A program made the translations under genes and the position numbers. DNA of 5,246 nt from an uncultured Clostridium sp. (GTDB lineage Bacteria; Bacillota; Clostridia; TANB77; CAG-508), in the NCBI GenBank assembly GCA_900553865.1, contig USFC01000080.1:1-5246 (forward strand), written 5' to 3'. Below are positions 1-4,757 of the stretch, in pieces; position 1 is the first letter of the stretch, and each line of letters begins with the position of its first letter. The notes beneath the pieces were generated by a model, which saw only the letters and a program-made list of their open reading frames with translations, searched no databases and had not been told where the DNA came from.

Positions 1-325
<325 letters not shown>

Positions 326-483
326 CTAATATAAAAAACAAGGTTGTTAAGTTTACTAATATAAACTTTTTTCTATGTATTTTTGAGTGTGCTGAATAAT
401 TTTTCTAAAAAAGTAGAAAATATATTTACAAAATTAAATATATGTGATATAAATTAGAAGAATTAAAAGAGTACATAAACATT
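326..483 (+). other. 23S-5S internal transcribed spacer
   Basis: This 158-nt, very AT-rich spacer contains no tRNA gene. It holds an 11-bp direct repeat, ACTAATATAAA, at 325-335 and 355-365. It also holds a small hairpin (349-355 pairing with 362-368, 6-nt loop) that runs into TTTT. The first bases probably belong to the precursor stem removed during 23S maturation. No convincing promoter for a separate 5S transcript was found. Confidence 0.7.
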
Positions 484-600
484 TCTGGTGATTATGACCT
501 AGAGGGAAATACCTGTTCCCATGCCGAACACAGAAGTCAAGCCTTTAGGTGCCAAAGATATTTGTGGGTTACCCTGCTGAGAAAATAGGTTGTCGCTAGT
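484..600 (+). rRNA. rrf: 5S ribosomal RNA
   Basis: This is a complete 5S rRNA of about 117 nt, part of the 50S central protuberance. The terminal helix closes by pairing CTGGTG (485-490) with CGCTAG (594-599). Helix II pairs 498-505 with 542-549, including one G-U. The conserved loop containing CCGAACACAGAAGTCAAG lies at about 523-540. The mature ends are inferred from helix I and may be off by one or two bases. A run of seven T (600-606) follows directly, so the folded 5S 3' side plus this U-tract could itself end the rRNA transcript. Confidence 0.96.
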
Positions 601-606
601 TTTTTT
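600..606 (+). terminator. possible rRNA operon terminator (U-tract after 5S)
   Basis: Seven consecutive T immediately follow the 3' strand of 5S helix I, so the stable rRNA fold would sit directly upstream of a U-run. No separate GC-rich hairpin is present. The AT-rich palindrome at 614-714 may be a second stop signal. This is inference from position only. Confidence 0.35.
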
Positions 607-613
607 ATGTTTA

Positions 614-714
614 AAAAATTATAAATTAGAAATCTTATAAATAAAAATACGATAACTTTTATGAGATAATATTAATAAAATAGAAGTTAATAAGATTCTT
701 AATTTATGATTTTT
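614..714. repeat. Long imperfect palindrome downstream of 5S
   Basis: Bases 614-638 pair with 690-714: 22 Watson-Crick pairs, two G-U pairs (620/708, 629/699) and one mismatch (630/698). Inside it, 653-662 pair with 680-689 (ten pairs, one G-U), leaving a 14-nt one-sided bulge and a 17-nt loop. The arms have mixed sequence (around AAATTAGAAATCTTA), so this is more than chance AT pairing. It carries no open frame. It could be a decayed repeat element, or a weak transcription stop between the rRNA operon and the next gene. Confidence 0.6.
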
Positions 715-814
715 ATAGAACATAGAAATATAAAAAAAGCGAGTAAGTAAAAGTAATTTTTGCATTAATCATTTGCTAAAAATTTAAATATATTATGCGA
801 GGAGAGTAAGAAAA

Positions 815-1384
815 ATGTCAAAAGTAGAATGGAAACCAGGGACCTTTATATATCCTATACCAGCAGTAATGGTAACATCAGGAACTATGGAAAAATCAAA
901 TATTATGACAGTTGCATGGACAGGAATATTAAACACAAATCCGGCAATGTGCTATATTTCTGTAAGACCTGAAAGGTATTCATATAACCTAATAAGAGAA
1001 AGTGGAGAATTTGTAATAAACCTTACAAATGAACAATTAGCATATGCAACAGATTGGTGTGGAGTAAGGTCAGGAAGAGAGTATGATAAATTCAAAGAAA
1101 TGAAACTTACAAAAGAGAAAGCAAAACATGTTAAATGTCCGCTTATAAAAGAAAGTCCAGTTTCAGTTGAATGTAAAGTAAAAGAAATTAAAGAATTAGG
1201 AAGTCATCATGTATTTATAGCAGAAATATTATCAATAGATGCAGATGATAAGTATATAGACGAAAAAGGAGCTTTTGACATAAGTAAGTGTGATTTAATA
1301 GCATATGCGAACGGAGGATATTACTCATTAAAAAAGAAAATTGGAAAATTTGGATTTTCAGTACAAAAAAAGAAGAAAAAATAA
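815..1384 (+). CDS. Flavin reductase-like protein (FMN-binding split-barrel family)
   Basis: This 189-residue protein looks like a member of the flavin reductase-like/flavoredoxin family, which bind FMN in a split beta-barrel and pass electrons between NAD(P)H or protein partners and a flavin. The N-terminal half shows the family pattern: YPIPAVMVTSG (13-23), NIMTVAWTG (29-37) and SVRPERYSYNLI (49-60), the segments that usually contact the flavin phosphate and ring, followed by GEFVINL (64-70). DWCGVRSGREYDKF (80-93) is typical of the clostridial branch. The end is lysine-rich with KKKKK at the C-terminus, encoded by A-runs. The start at 815 is supported by AGGAG at 800-804, ten bases upstream. 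It is not part of the ribosomal cluster: it follows the 5S gene by 214 nt and the next promoter begins 34 bp after its stop. Substrate and physiological partner cannot be told from sequence. Confidence 0.85.
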   Translation: MSKVEWKPGTFIYPIPAVMVTSGTMEKSNIMTVAWTGILNTNPAMCYISVRPERYSYNLIRESGEFVINLTNEQLAYATDWCGVRSGREYDKFKEMKLTKEKAKHVKCPLIKESPVSVECKVKEIKELGSHHVFIAEILSIDADDKYIDEKGAFDISKCDLIAYANGGYYSLKKKIGKFGFSVQKKKKK

Positions 1385-1417
1385 CAAAAAATATTCTATA
1401 AAAATGTTACATAAATA

Positions 1418-1446
1418 TTGACTTTTATAGAAGTATATGGTAGAAT
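1418..1446 (+). promoter_or_regulatory. Sigma-A-type promoter for rpmG-secE-nusG
   Basis: TTGACT (1418-1423) and TAGAAT (1441-1446) are separated by exactly 17 bp. A TGG at 1438-1440 forms an extended -10 (TGn). Each hexamer has five of six consensus bases. Transcription would start around 1452-1454, inside the left base of the hairpin at 1451-1475. It lies between the flavin reductase stop and rpmG. Confidence 0.8.
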
Positions 1447-1450
1447 AATT

Positions 1451-1478
1451 AAGCATATGTGGAGTGCATATGCTTTTT
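1451..1478 (+). terminator. Hairpin plus T5: terminator of upstream gene or 5' stem-loop of rpmG mRNA
   Basis: AAGCATATG (1451-1459) pairs perfectly with CATATGCTT (1467-1475) across a 7-nt loop, and T runs from 1474 to 1478. Read from upstream it is a plausible intrinsic terminator for the flavin reductase gene, 66 nt past its stop. It also begins at the predicted start point of the next promoter, so most of the stem would be retained at the very 5' end of the rpmG transcript. The stem has only three G-C pairs, so termination may be partial. Confidence 0.6.
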
Positions 1479-1532
1479 AAAATAGTTAAAACTAAAAATA
1501 AATAAAGAAGTAAATCAGTGGAGGTGTTTTAA

Positions 1533-1697
1533 ATGGCTGCAAAAGGAGCAAGAGAACCAATTACATTAGAATGTACAGAATGCAAAAGAAGAAATTATAT
1601 GACAGAAAAAAACAAAAAAAATAATACAGACAGATTAGAAATTGTAAAATATTGCAAATATTGCAAAAAACGTACAACTCATAAAGAAACAAAATAG
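1533..1697 (+). CDS. rpmG: 50S ribosomal protein L33 (zinc-ribbon form)
   Basis: This short gene encodes 54 residues beginning MAAKGAREPITLECTECK, a recognisable L33. The protein sits near the E site of the 50S subunit. Both CxxC pairs are intact (C14/C17 and C41/C44), so this is the zinc-binding 'C+' version rather than the zinc-free paralogue made under zinc limitation in some Firmicutes. The Cys pairs are linked by a Lys/Asn-rich stretch (KNKKNN around 27-31), making the protein slightly longer than the common 49 residues. The start is fixed by GGAGGTG at 1520-1526, six bases before the ATG. It is first in a tight group: secE begins 22 nt after its stop. rpmG directly ahead of secE-nusG is the usual Firmicutes order, although the tRNA-Trp gene sometimes found here is absent. 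Confidence 0.96.
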   Translation: MAAKGAREPITLECTECKRRNYMTEKNKKNNTDRLEIVKYCKYCKKRTTHKETK

Positions 1698-1719
1698 CCT
1701 TTTTAAGGAGGAAGAAAAA

Positions 1720-2040
1720 ATGCCAAAAGAAGCAAAAAATAAAAAAGAAAAAAAACACTTTTTTAAAGATTTTAAAGCAGAACTTAAAAAAGTTATTTGG
1801 CCAACACCAAAGCAATTAGTAAACAATACAGTTGCGGTTATTACAATTGTATTAATTACAGCTGCTATAGTTTTTGTATTAGATTTTGCATTTGAAAAGA
1901 TGAATACATTTGGTATAAACAGAATAAAAGCTAAAGTAGAATCAAAAAATGAAACGGTAAATAGTCAAGTAATAAACGAAGAAAATTCAAATGCAGAAAA
2001 AGTATTAGAAAATACAGAAACAAATACTGTAAATGAATAA
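1720..2040 (+). CDS. secE: Preprotein translocase subunit SecE with extended C-terminal tail
   Basis: SecE is the small clamp subunit of the SecYEG channel that exports and inserts proteins through the cytoplasmic membrane. The basic N-terminus (residues 3-13) leads into the amphipathic helix and the signature FKDFKAELKKVIWPTPKQL (15-33, with W27-P28), followed by one membrane span at about 38-58 ending in the usual VLDFAF. The family core ends near residue 66. The remaining ~40 residues are unusual: 77-106 hold eight Asn and seven Glu with a single Lys and no predicted structure. With normal SecE topology this tail would face outside. Low-GC Gram-positive SecE is usually only about 60-75 residues. 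The start is supported by AAGGAGGAA (1705-1713). nusG follows after 18 nt, the classic pairing. Confidence 0.95.
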   Translation: MPKEAKNKKEKKHFFKDFKAELKKVIWPTPKQLVNNTVAVITIVLITAAIVFVLDFAFEKMNTFGINRIKAKVESKNETVNSQVINEENSNAEKVLENTETNTVNE

Positions 2041-2058
2041 TAAAGGAGGCCTATCTTT

Positions 2059-2595
2059 ATGGCTCAAGAAACAGAAAACTTAGAACCAAAGTGGTATGTT
2101 GTACATACATATTCTGGATATGAGAATAAAGTTAAAACAGACTTAGAAAAAACAGTAAAAAATAGAGAGTTAGAAGATTACTTTTTTGAAATAGTTGTTC
2201 CAATGGAAGAACAAATTGAAATAAAAAATGGTAAAAAGAAAACAAACTTAAAAAAGGTTTTTCCAGGTTATGTTTTAGTTAAAATGATAGTAACAGAAGC
2301 AACATGGTACATAGTTAGAAATACTAGAGGTGTAACAGGCTTTGTAGGTTCAGGAACAGACCCTATACCTCTTACTGAACAAGAAATAAGACAAATGGGA
2401 TTCGAAATACCAAGTGTAAATGTGGATTATGTAGAAGGAGATTCTGTATCAATTACAGGAGGTTCATTTGATGGTTTTGTAGGAACAGTACAAGAAATTA
2501 ACAAAGACAAGCATAAGGTAAAAGTATTAGTTTCTATGTTTGGTAGAGAAACTCCAATAGAGGTTGATTTTTCACAAATTACAAAAATCGTTTAA
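2059..2595 (+). CDS. nusG: Transcription termination/antitermination protein NusG
   Basis: NusG binds the RNA polymerase clamp across the DNA channel, alters pausing and links polymerase to Rho or to the ribosome through S10. The NGN domain runs from about residue 11 to 110, with the hallmark KWYVVHTYSGYENKV at 11-25, VFPGYVLVKM at 67-76 and WYIVRNTRGVTGFVG at 83-97. The KOW domain occupies the last ~50 residues, from GDSVSITGGSFDGFVG (127-142) to the C-terminus. The length of 178 residues is normal. The ribosome site AAAGGAGG (2042-2049) lies nine bases from the ATG. It is co-transcribed with secE by spacing. No canonical terminator follows; the next 173 nt contain an inverted repeat and a probable new promoter for rplK, so some read-through is likely. 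Confidence 0.97.
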   Translation: MAQETENLEPKWYVVHTYSGYENKVKTDLEKTVKNRELEDYFFEIVVPMEEQIEIKNGKKKTNLKKVFPGYVLVKMIVTEATWYIVRNTRGVTGFVGSGTDPIPLTEQEIRQMGFEIPSVNVDYVEGDSVSITGGSFDGFVGTVQEINKDKHKVKVLVSMFGRETPIEVDFSQITKIV

Positions 2596-2605
2596 TAAAA
2601 AGTTC

Positions 2606-2696
2606 AAAGTTGGAAATTAGAAGTTCAAAGTTATATATTAAAAATTTAAAATATTAAATCTTTATATTAGCCTTTAAGCTCTAATCACCAAACTTT
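2606..2696. repeat. Imperfect inverted repeat between nusG and rplK
   Basis: AAAGTT (2606-2611) pairs with AACTTT (2691-2696), GG (2612-2613) with CC (2688-2689), ATTAGA (2616-2621) with TCTAAT (2680-2685), and the 2624-2630 region with 2672-2677 after small bulges, around a ~41-nt AT-only loop. A 12-bp direct repeat AAGTTCAAAGTT occurs at 2600-2611 and 2621-2632. Sequence similarity to the arms of the 4055-4115 hairpin suggests related interspersed repeats. There is no clear U-tract, so terminator activity is doubtful. Confidence 0.5.
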
Positions 2697-2724
2697 AACT
2701 TTAAATTAATAAATATTCTATAAT
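2695..2724 (+). promoter_or_regulatory. Probable sigma-A-type promoter for rplK-rplA
   Basis: A perfect -10, TATAAT (2719-2724), is preceded at 18 bp by TTAACT (2695-2700, four of six consensus -35 bases). The predicted start near 2731 coincides with the small hairpin GATGTA/TACATC at 2730-2744. The -35 overlaps the right arm of the inverted repeat at 2606-2696 by two bases. Confidence 0.6.
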
Positions 2725-2729
2725 TATTA

Positions 2730-2744
2730 GATGTAATATACATC
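2730..2744 (+). promoter_or_regulatory. Hairpin at predicted 5' end of rplK mRNA
   Basis: GATGTA (2730-2735) pairs perfectly with TACATC (2739-2744) across a 3-nt ATA loop. It starts at the predicted transcription start and ends 8 nt before the AAAGGAGGTG ribosome site. It could protect the 5' end or serve as a DNA operator; no T-run follows, so it is not a terminator. Confidence 0.4.
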
Positions 2745-2768
2745 AAAACTTAAAGGAGGTGCAATAAA

Positions 2769-3197
2769 ATGGCAGAGAAAGAAATTAGTAATGTAATAAA
2801 ATTACAAATTGAAGCAGGAAAAGCTACTCCAGCTCCACCAGTTGGACCAGCATTAGGATCAAGCGGTGTAAACATTATGCAATTCGTTAAAGAATTCAAT
2901 GATAGAACTGCAAGCCAAGCTGGAATGACAATACCAGTAGTTATAACAGTATATAAAGATAAATCATTTACTTTTATAACAAAAGTACCACCAGTAGCAG
3001 GTTTAATTAAAAAAGCGATAAAACTACAAAAAGGTTCTGGAAAACCAAATAGGGATAAAGTAGGAACTATTACAAAGGCACAAGTAGAAGAAATCGCTAA
3101 AGAAAAAATGCCAGACTTAAATGCAGCATCATTAGAAGCAGCAATGAGTATGGTAGCAGGAACTGCAAGATCTATGGGTGTTGTAGTTGTTGACTAA
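2769..3197 (+). CDS. rplK: 50S ribosomal protein L11
   Basis: L11 sits at the base of the L7/L12 stalk on the GTPase-associated region of 23S rRNA and is needed for RelA-type stringent response signalling. The N-terminal domain carries the proline-rich segment PAPPVGPALG (21-30), the site associated with thiostrepton action. The linker and C-terminal RNA-binding domain include KGSGKPNRDKVGTIT (88-102) and GTARSMGVVV near the end, which fits H44 rRNA recognition. The length of 142 residues is standard. In the usually conserved motif TKTPPAAVLLKKA this protein reads TKVPPVAGLIKKA (71-83), a local divergence. AAAGGAGGTG (2752-2761) precedes the ATG. rplA follows after 62 nt that contain a likely L1-binding hairpin. 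Confidence 0.98.
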   Translation: MAEKEISNVIKLQIEAGKATPAPPVGPALGSSGVNIMQFVKEFNDRTASQAGMTIPVVITVYKDKSFTFITKVPPVAGLIKKAIKLQKGSGKPNRDKVGTITKAQVEEIAKEKMPDLNAASLEAAMSMVAGTARSMGVVVVD

Positions 3198-3209
3198 TAA
3201 AAAATATTA

Positions 3210-3245
3210 TGGGAGAAACTAAATAAAAAAGTTTCGTTAATACCA
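3210..3245 (+). promoter_or_regulatory. Candidate L1-binding autoregulatory hairpin upstream of rplA
   Basis: GAAACT (3215-3220) pairs with AGTTTC (3230-3235), and TGG (3210-3212) with CCA (3243-3245). These leave an asymmetric internal loop: GA (3213-3214) opposite GTTAATA (3236-3242). The two strands read TGGGAG and AATACCA, the same as the strands flanking the L1 internal loop of the 23S L1 stalk as I recall them from E. coli (GGTGGGAG and GAAATACCACC). The outer stem abuts the rplA ribosome site AAAGGAGG (3245-3252), so bound L1 could block initiation. The comparison is from memory, not an alignment. Confidence 0.55.
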
Positions 3246-3259
3246 AAGGAGGAAAGAAA

Positions 3260-3937
3260 ATGGGAAAAAGATTCGAAGAATCTTCAAAGTTAGTTGATAA
3301 AAACAAACTTTATAGTGTAAAAGAAGCACTAGAATTAATCGAAAAAATGCCAAAAGCAAAATTCGATGAAACAGTTGAATTACACGTTAAACTAGGTGTA
3401 GATTCAAAACATGCTGACCAACAAGTAAGAGGTACAACAGTACTTCCAAATGGTACAGGTAAAACACAAAAAGTATTAGTATTTGCCAAAGGACCAAAAG
3501 CTGACGAAGCATTAAAAGCAGGGGCAGATTTTGTTGGAGCAGAAGAATTAATACCAAAAATTGAAAAAGAAAATTGGTTTGACTATGATGTTATCGTAGC
3601 AACTCCAGACATGATGGGCGTTGTAGGTAGATTAGGTAAAGTATTAGGACCAAAAGGATTAATGCCAAACCCTAAATCAGGAACAGTAACAATGGATGTT
3701 ACAAAAGCTATAAACGAAATTAAATCTGGTAAAGTAGAATACAGATTAGACAAAACAAATATTATTCATTTAGGTTTTGGAAAAGTTTCATTTGGAGTAG
3801 AAAAATTAGCAGAGAACTATGATACAATTATGAATGCTATCATAAAAGCAAAACCAGCAGCTGCAAAAGGACAATACATTAGAAGTGTTGCTATTTCTAC
3901 AACAATGGGACCTGGAATGTATATTGATCAAAAATAA
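3260..3937 (+). CDS. rplA: 50S ribosomal protein L1
   Basis: L1 binds the mobile L1 stalk of 23S rRNA, helps release deacylated tRNA from the E site, and represses translation of its own mRNA in many bacteria. The protein has 225 residues, close to the usual ~230. Domain I is formed by the N- and C-terminal parts and domain II by the middle. The family signature is clear at 122-144: VGRLGKVLGPKGLM, then PNPKSGTVT. Other conserved pieces are AKFDETVELHVKLGVD (33-48), DQQVRGTTVLPNGTGK (53-68) and the C-terminal STTMGPGM (213-220). The start has a perfect AAAGGAGG seven bases upstream. The leader hairpin at 3210-3245 is a probable feedback site for this protein. Its stop is only a few bases before the L10 leader, so rplK-rplA transcripts probably run on into the rplJ attenuator. 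Confidence 0.98.
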   Translation: MGKRFEESSKLVDKNKLYSVKEALELIEKMPKAKFDETVELHVKLGVDSKHADQQVRGTTVLPNGTGKTQKVLVFAKGPKADEALKAGADFVGAEELIPKIEKENWFDYDVIVATPDMMGVVGRLGKVLGPKGLMPNPKSGTVTMDVTKAINEIKSGKVEYRLDKTNIIHLGFGKVSFGVEKLAENYDTIMNAIIKAKPAAAKGQYIRSVAISTTMGPGMYIDQK

Positions 3938-3942
3938 TTATA

Positions 3943-4037
3943 GTAGCCAAAGAAAGTAGGCAAATAAAATAAGTCCTACCGAGGCAAATAGAGAATCGGA
4001 AAATAAAATCCAATCTTTATATGCCTTGAATGGCTAT
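3943..4037 (+). promoter_or_regulatory. Ribosomal protein L10 leader RNA (autoregulatory)
   Basis: This matches the L10 leader that precedes rplJ in Firmicutes, where the L10-(L7/L12) complex binds its own mRNA. Three helices are visible: P1 pairs 3943-3949 with 4031-4037; P2 pairs GTAGG (3956-3960) with CCTAC (3975-3979); P3 pairs 3981-3986 with 4022-4027. The sequence TCCTACCGAGG at 3974-3984 is the family's most recognisable segment. Above P3, 3990-4000 can pair imperfectly with 4009-4018, which would hide the left arm of the terminator. A competing short helix CCGA/TCGG (3979-3982 with 3996-3999) could release it. Confidence 0.88.
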
Positions 4038-4051
4038 AAGATTGGATTTTT
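4005..4051 (+). terminator. Attenuator terminator of the L10 leader
   Basis: A perfect 13-bp stem pairs 4005-4017 (core ATCCAATCTT) with 4038-4050 (core AAGATTGGAT), ending in TTTTT at 4047-4051. Its 20-nt loop contains the 3' strands of both P1 and P3 of the L10 leader. The terminator and the complete leader fold are therefore alternatives unless a pseudoknot forms. It ends 90 nt before rplJ. Confidence 0.88.
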
Positions 4052-4054
4052 AAA

Positions 4055-4115
4055 ATTAGAAATAAATAAGTTAGAAGCTGAACTAAAATTCAGTTTTCGA
4101 ACTTAACATTCTAAT
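4055..4115. repeat. Second hairpin between L10 attenuator and rplJ
   Basis: ATTAGAA (4055-4061) pairs with TTCTAAT (4109-4115), TAAGTT (4067-4072) with AACTTA (4100-4105), GAAG (4074-4077) with TTTC (4095-4098, one G-U), and CTGAA (4078-4082) with TTCAG (4089-4093) around a 6-nt loop. It is separate from the L10 fold and lacks a T-run. The arms resemble those of the 2606-2696 repeat. It lies in the untranslated leader just upstream of the rplJ ribosome site. Confidence 0.55.
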
Positions 4116-4141
4116 ATCTAAAACAGGGGGTGAAATAAAAA

Positions 4142-4642
4142 ATGGCAAGTGAAGCAATATTAAAACAAAAGGAAGAAGAAGTAAGTTCTTTAGCAGAAAA
4201 AATAAAAAATGCTAAATTTGTATTATTAACAGATTATAGAGGAATTTCTGTAGGAGAAGTTACTGAATTAAGAAATACATTAAGAAATGCAAACTCAGAA
4301 TATAAAGTTATAAAAAATAACATTATAAAAAGAGCATTAGATGCAAATGGAGAAAGTGGATTAGACGAAGTTCTAGAAGGACCAACTGCAGTTGTTATGA
4401 CTGAAGGAGATTATTTAGAACCATTAAAAGCAATCTATAAATTCTCAAAAGATAATGAATTTTATAAAATTAAAGGTGGTATAATTGAAGGTAAAATAGT
4501 TTCAACAGAAGAACTAATTACTTTAGCAAAATTACCATCAAGACAAGAATTACTTGGTATGCTTGCTGGTGGATTACTTGGAACTATTTCAAAATTCGCT
4601 GTTGCAATTGACCAAGTACGTATGCAAAAAGAAAATGCATAA
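4142..4642 (+). CDS. rplJ: 50S ribosomal protein L10
   Basis: L10 anchors L7/L12 dimers to the ribosome, forming the stalk with L11, and acts as translational or attenuation regulator of its own operon. The length is 166 residues, the usual Firmicutes size. The N-terminal globular domain contains AKFVLLTDYRGISVGEVTELR (read in parts within 24-44), YKVIKNNIIKRAL (54-66) and LEGPTAVV (78-85). The C-terminal helix starting near 132 (SRQELLGMLAGG, then ISKFAVAIDQVRMQKE) is the L7/L12 docking helix; its length suits two dimers. The ribosome site AGGGGGTGA (4125-4133) differs from the perfect AGGAGG of its neighbours by one base and would pair through a G-U, perhaps lowering basal initiation. Control is mainly through the leader at 3943-4051. 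rplL follows after an unusually long 182-nt gap. Confidence 0.98.
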   Translation: MASEAILKQKEEEVSSLAEKIKNAKFVLLTDYRGISVGEVTELRNTLRNANSEYKVIKNNIIKRALDANGESGLDEVLEGPTAVVMTEGDYLEPLKAIYKFSKDNEFYKIKGGIIEGKIVSTEELITLAKLPSRQELLGMLAGGLLGTISKFAVAIDQVRMQKENA

Positions 4643-4647
4643 TGCAA

Positions 4648-4757
4648 AAACAAATTATAAACTTCGTCTAACATCGTTAGTCATCGCATAAAAAATCCTC
4701 GACGTACAACATGTACGCCTCCGGTTTTTTAGCTCGACTGCCTTGTTATACTTGTTT
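4648..4757. repeat. Palindromic intergenic repeat, comparatively GC-rich, between rplJ and rplL
   Basis: Nested arms: AAACAA (4648-4653) with TTGTTT (4752-4757); TATAA (4656-4660) with TTATA (4746-4750); AGTC (4679-4682) with GACT (4736-4739); an A-run with CC (4691-4698) with GG and a T-run (4723-4730); and a tip CGTACA/TGTACG (4703-4708 with 4712-4717) around a 3-nt loop. A local hairpin CTAAC/GTTAG (4668-4680) can compete with the left arm. About 45% of 4661-4745 is G or C, far above the flanking DNA. It encodes no protein. The layout resembles a non-autonomous interspersed palindromic element. The T6 run (4725-4730) on this strand and the A-run on the other could act as weak terminators in either direction. 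Confidence 0.7.

Noticed and set aside
349..372. Terminator-like hairpin in the 23S-5S spacer (AAGTTTA/TAAACTT then TTTT)
   Set aside because: The stem has a single G-C pair and the 5S gene still lies downstream; it is more likely a chance or processing structure than a terminator.
326..483. tRNA gene in the 23S-5S spacer
   Set aside because: No cloverleaf, TTCRA arm or CCA-like end can be drawn; the sequence is almost entirely A and T.
760..788. Possible promoter for the flavin reductase gene (TTGCAT, 17 bp, TTTAAA)
   Set aside because: Only three of six -35 bases match and the -10 is generic in such AT-rich DNA, so it cannot be separated from background.
1360..1384. Frameshift at the A-runs ending the flavin reductase
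   Set aside because: The frame stays open to a normal family length and ends in TAA soon after; the lysine tail is plausible and nothing homologous continues in another frame.
1561..1826. Open frames on the - strand rich in Phe, Leu and Cys opposite rpmG and secE
   Set aside because: They are antisense shadows of A-rich coding DNA; no ribosome site, low-complexity composition, and they overlap two well-recognised genes.
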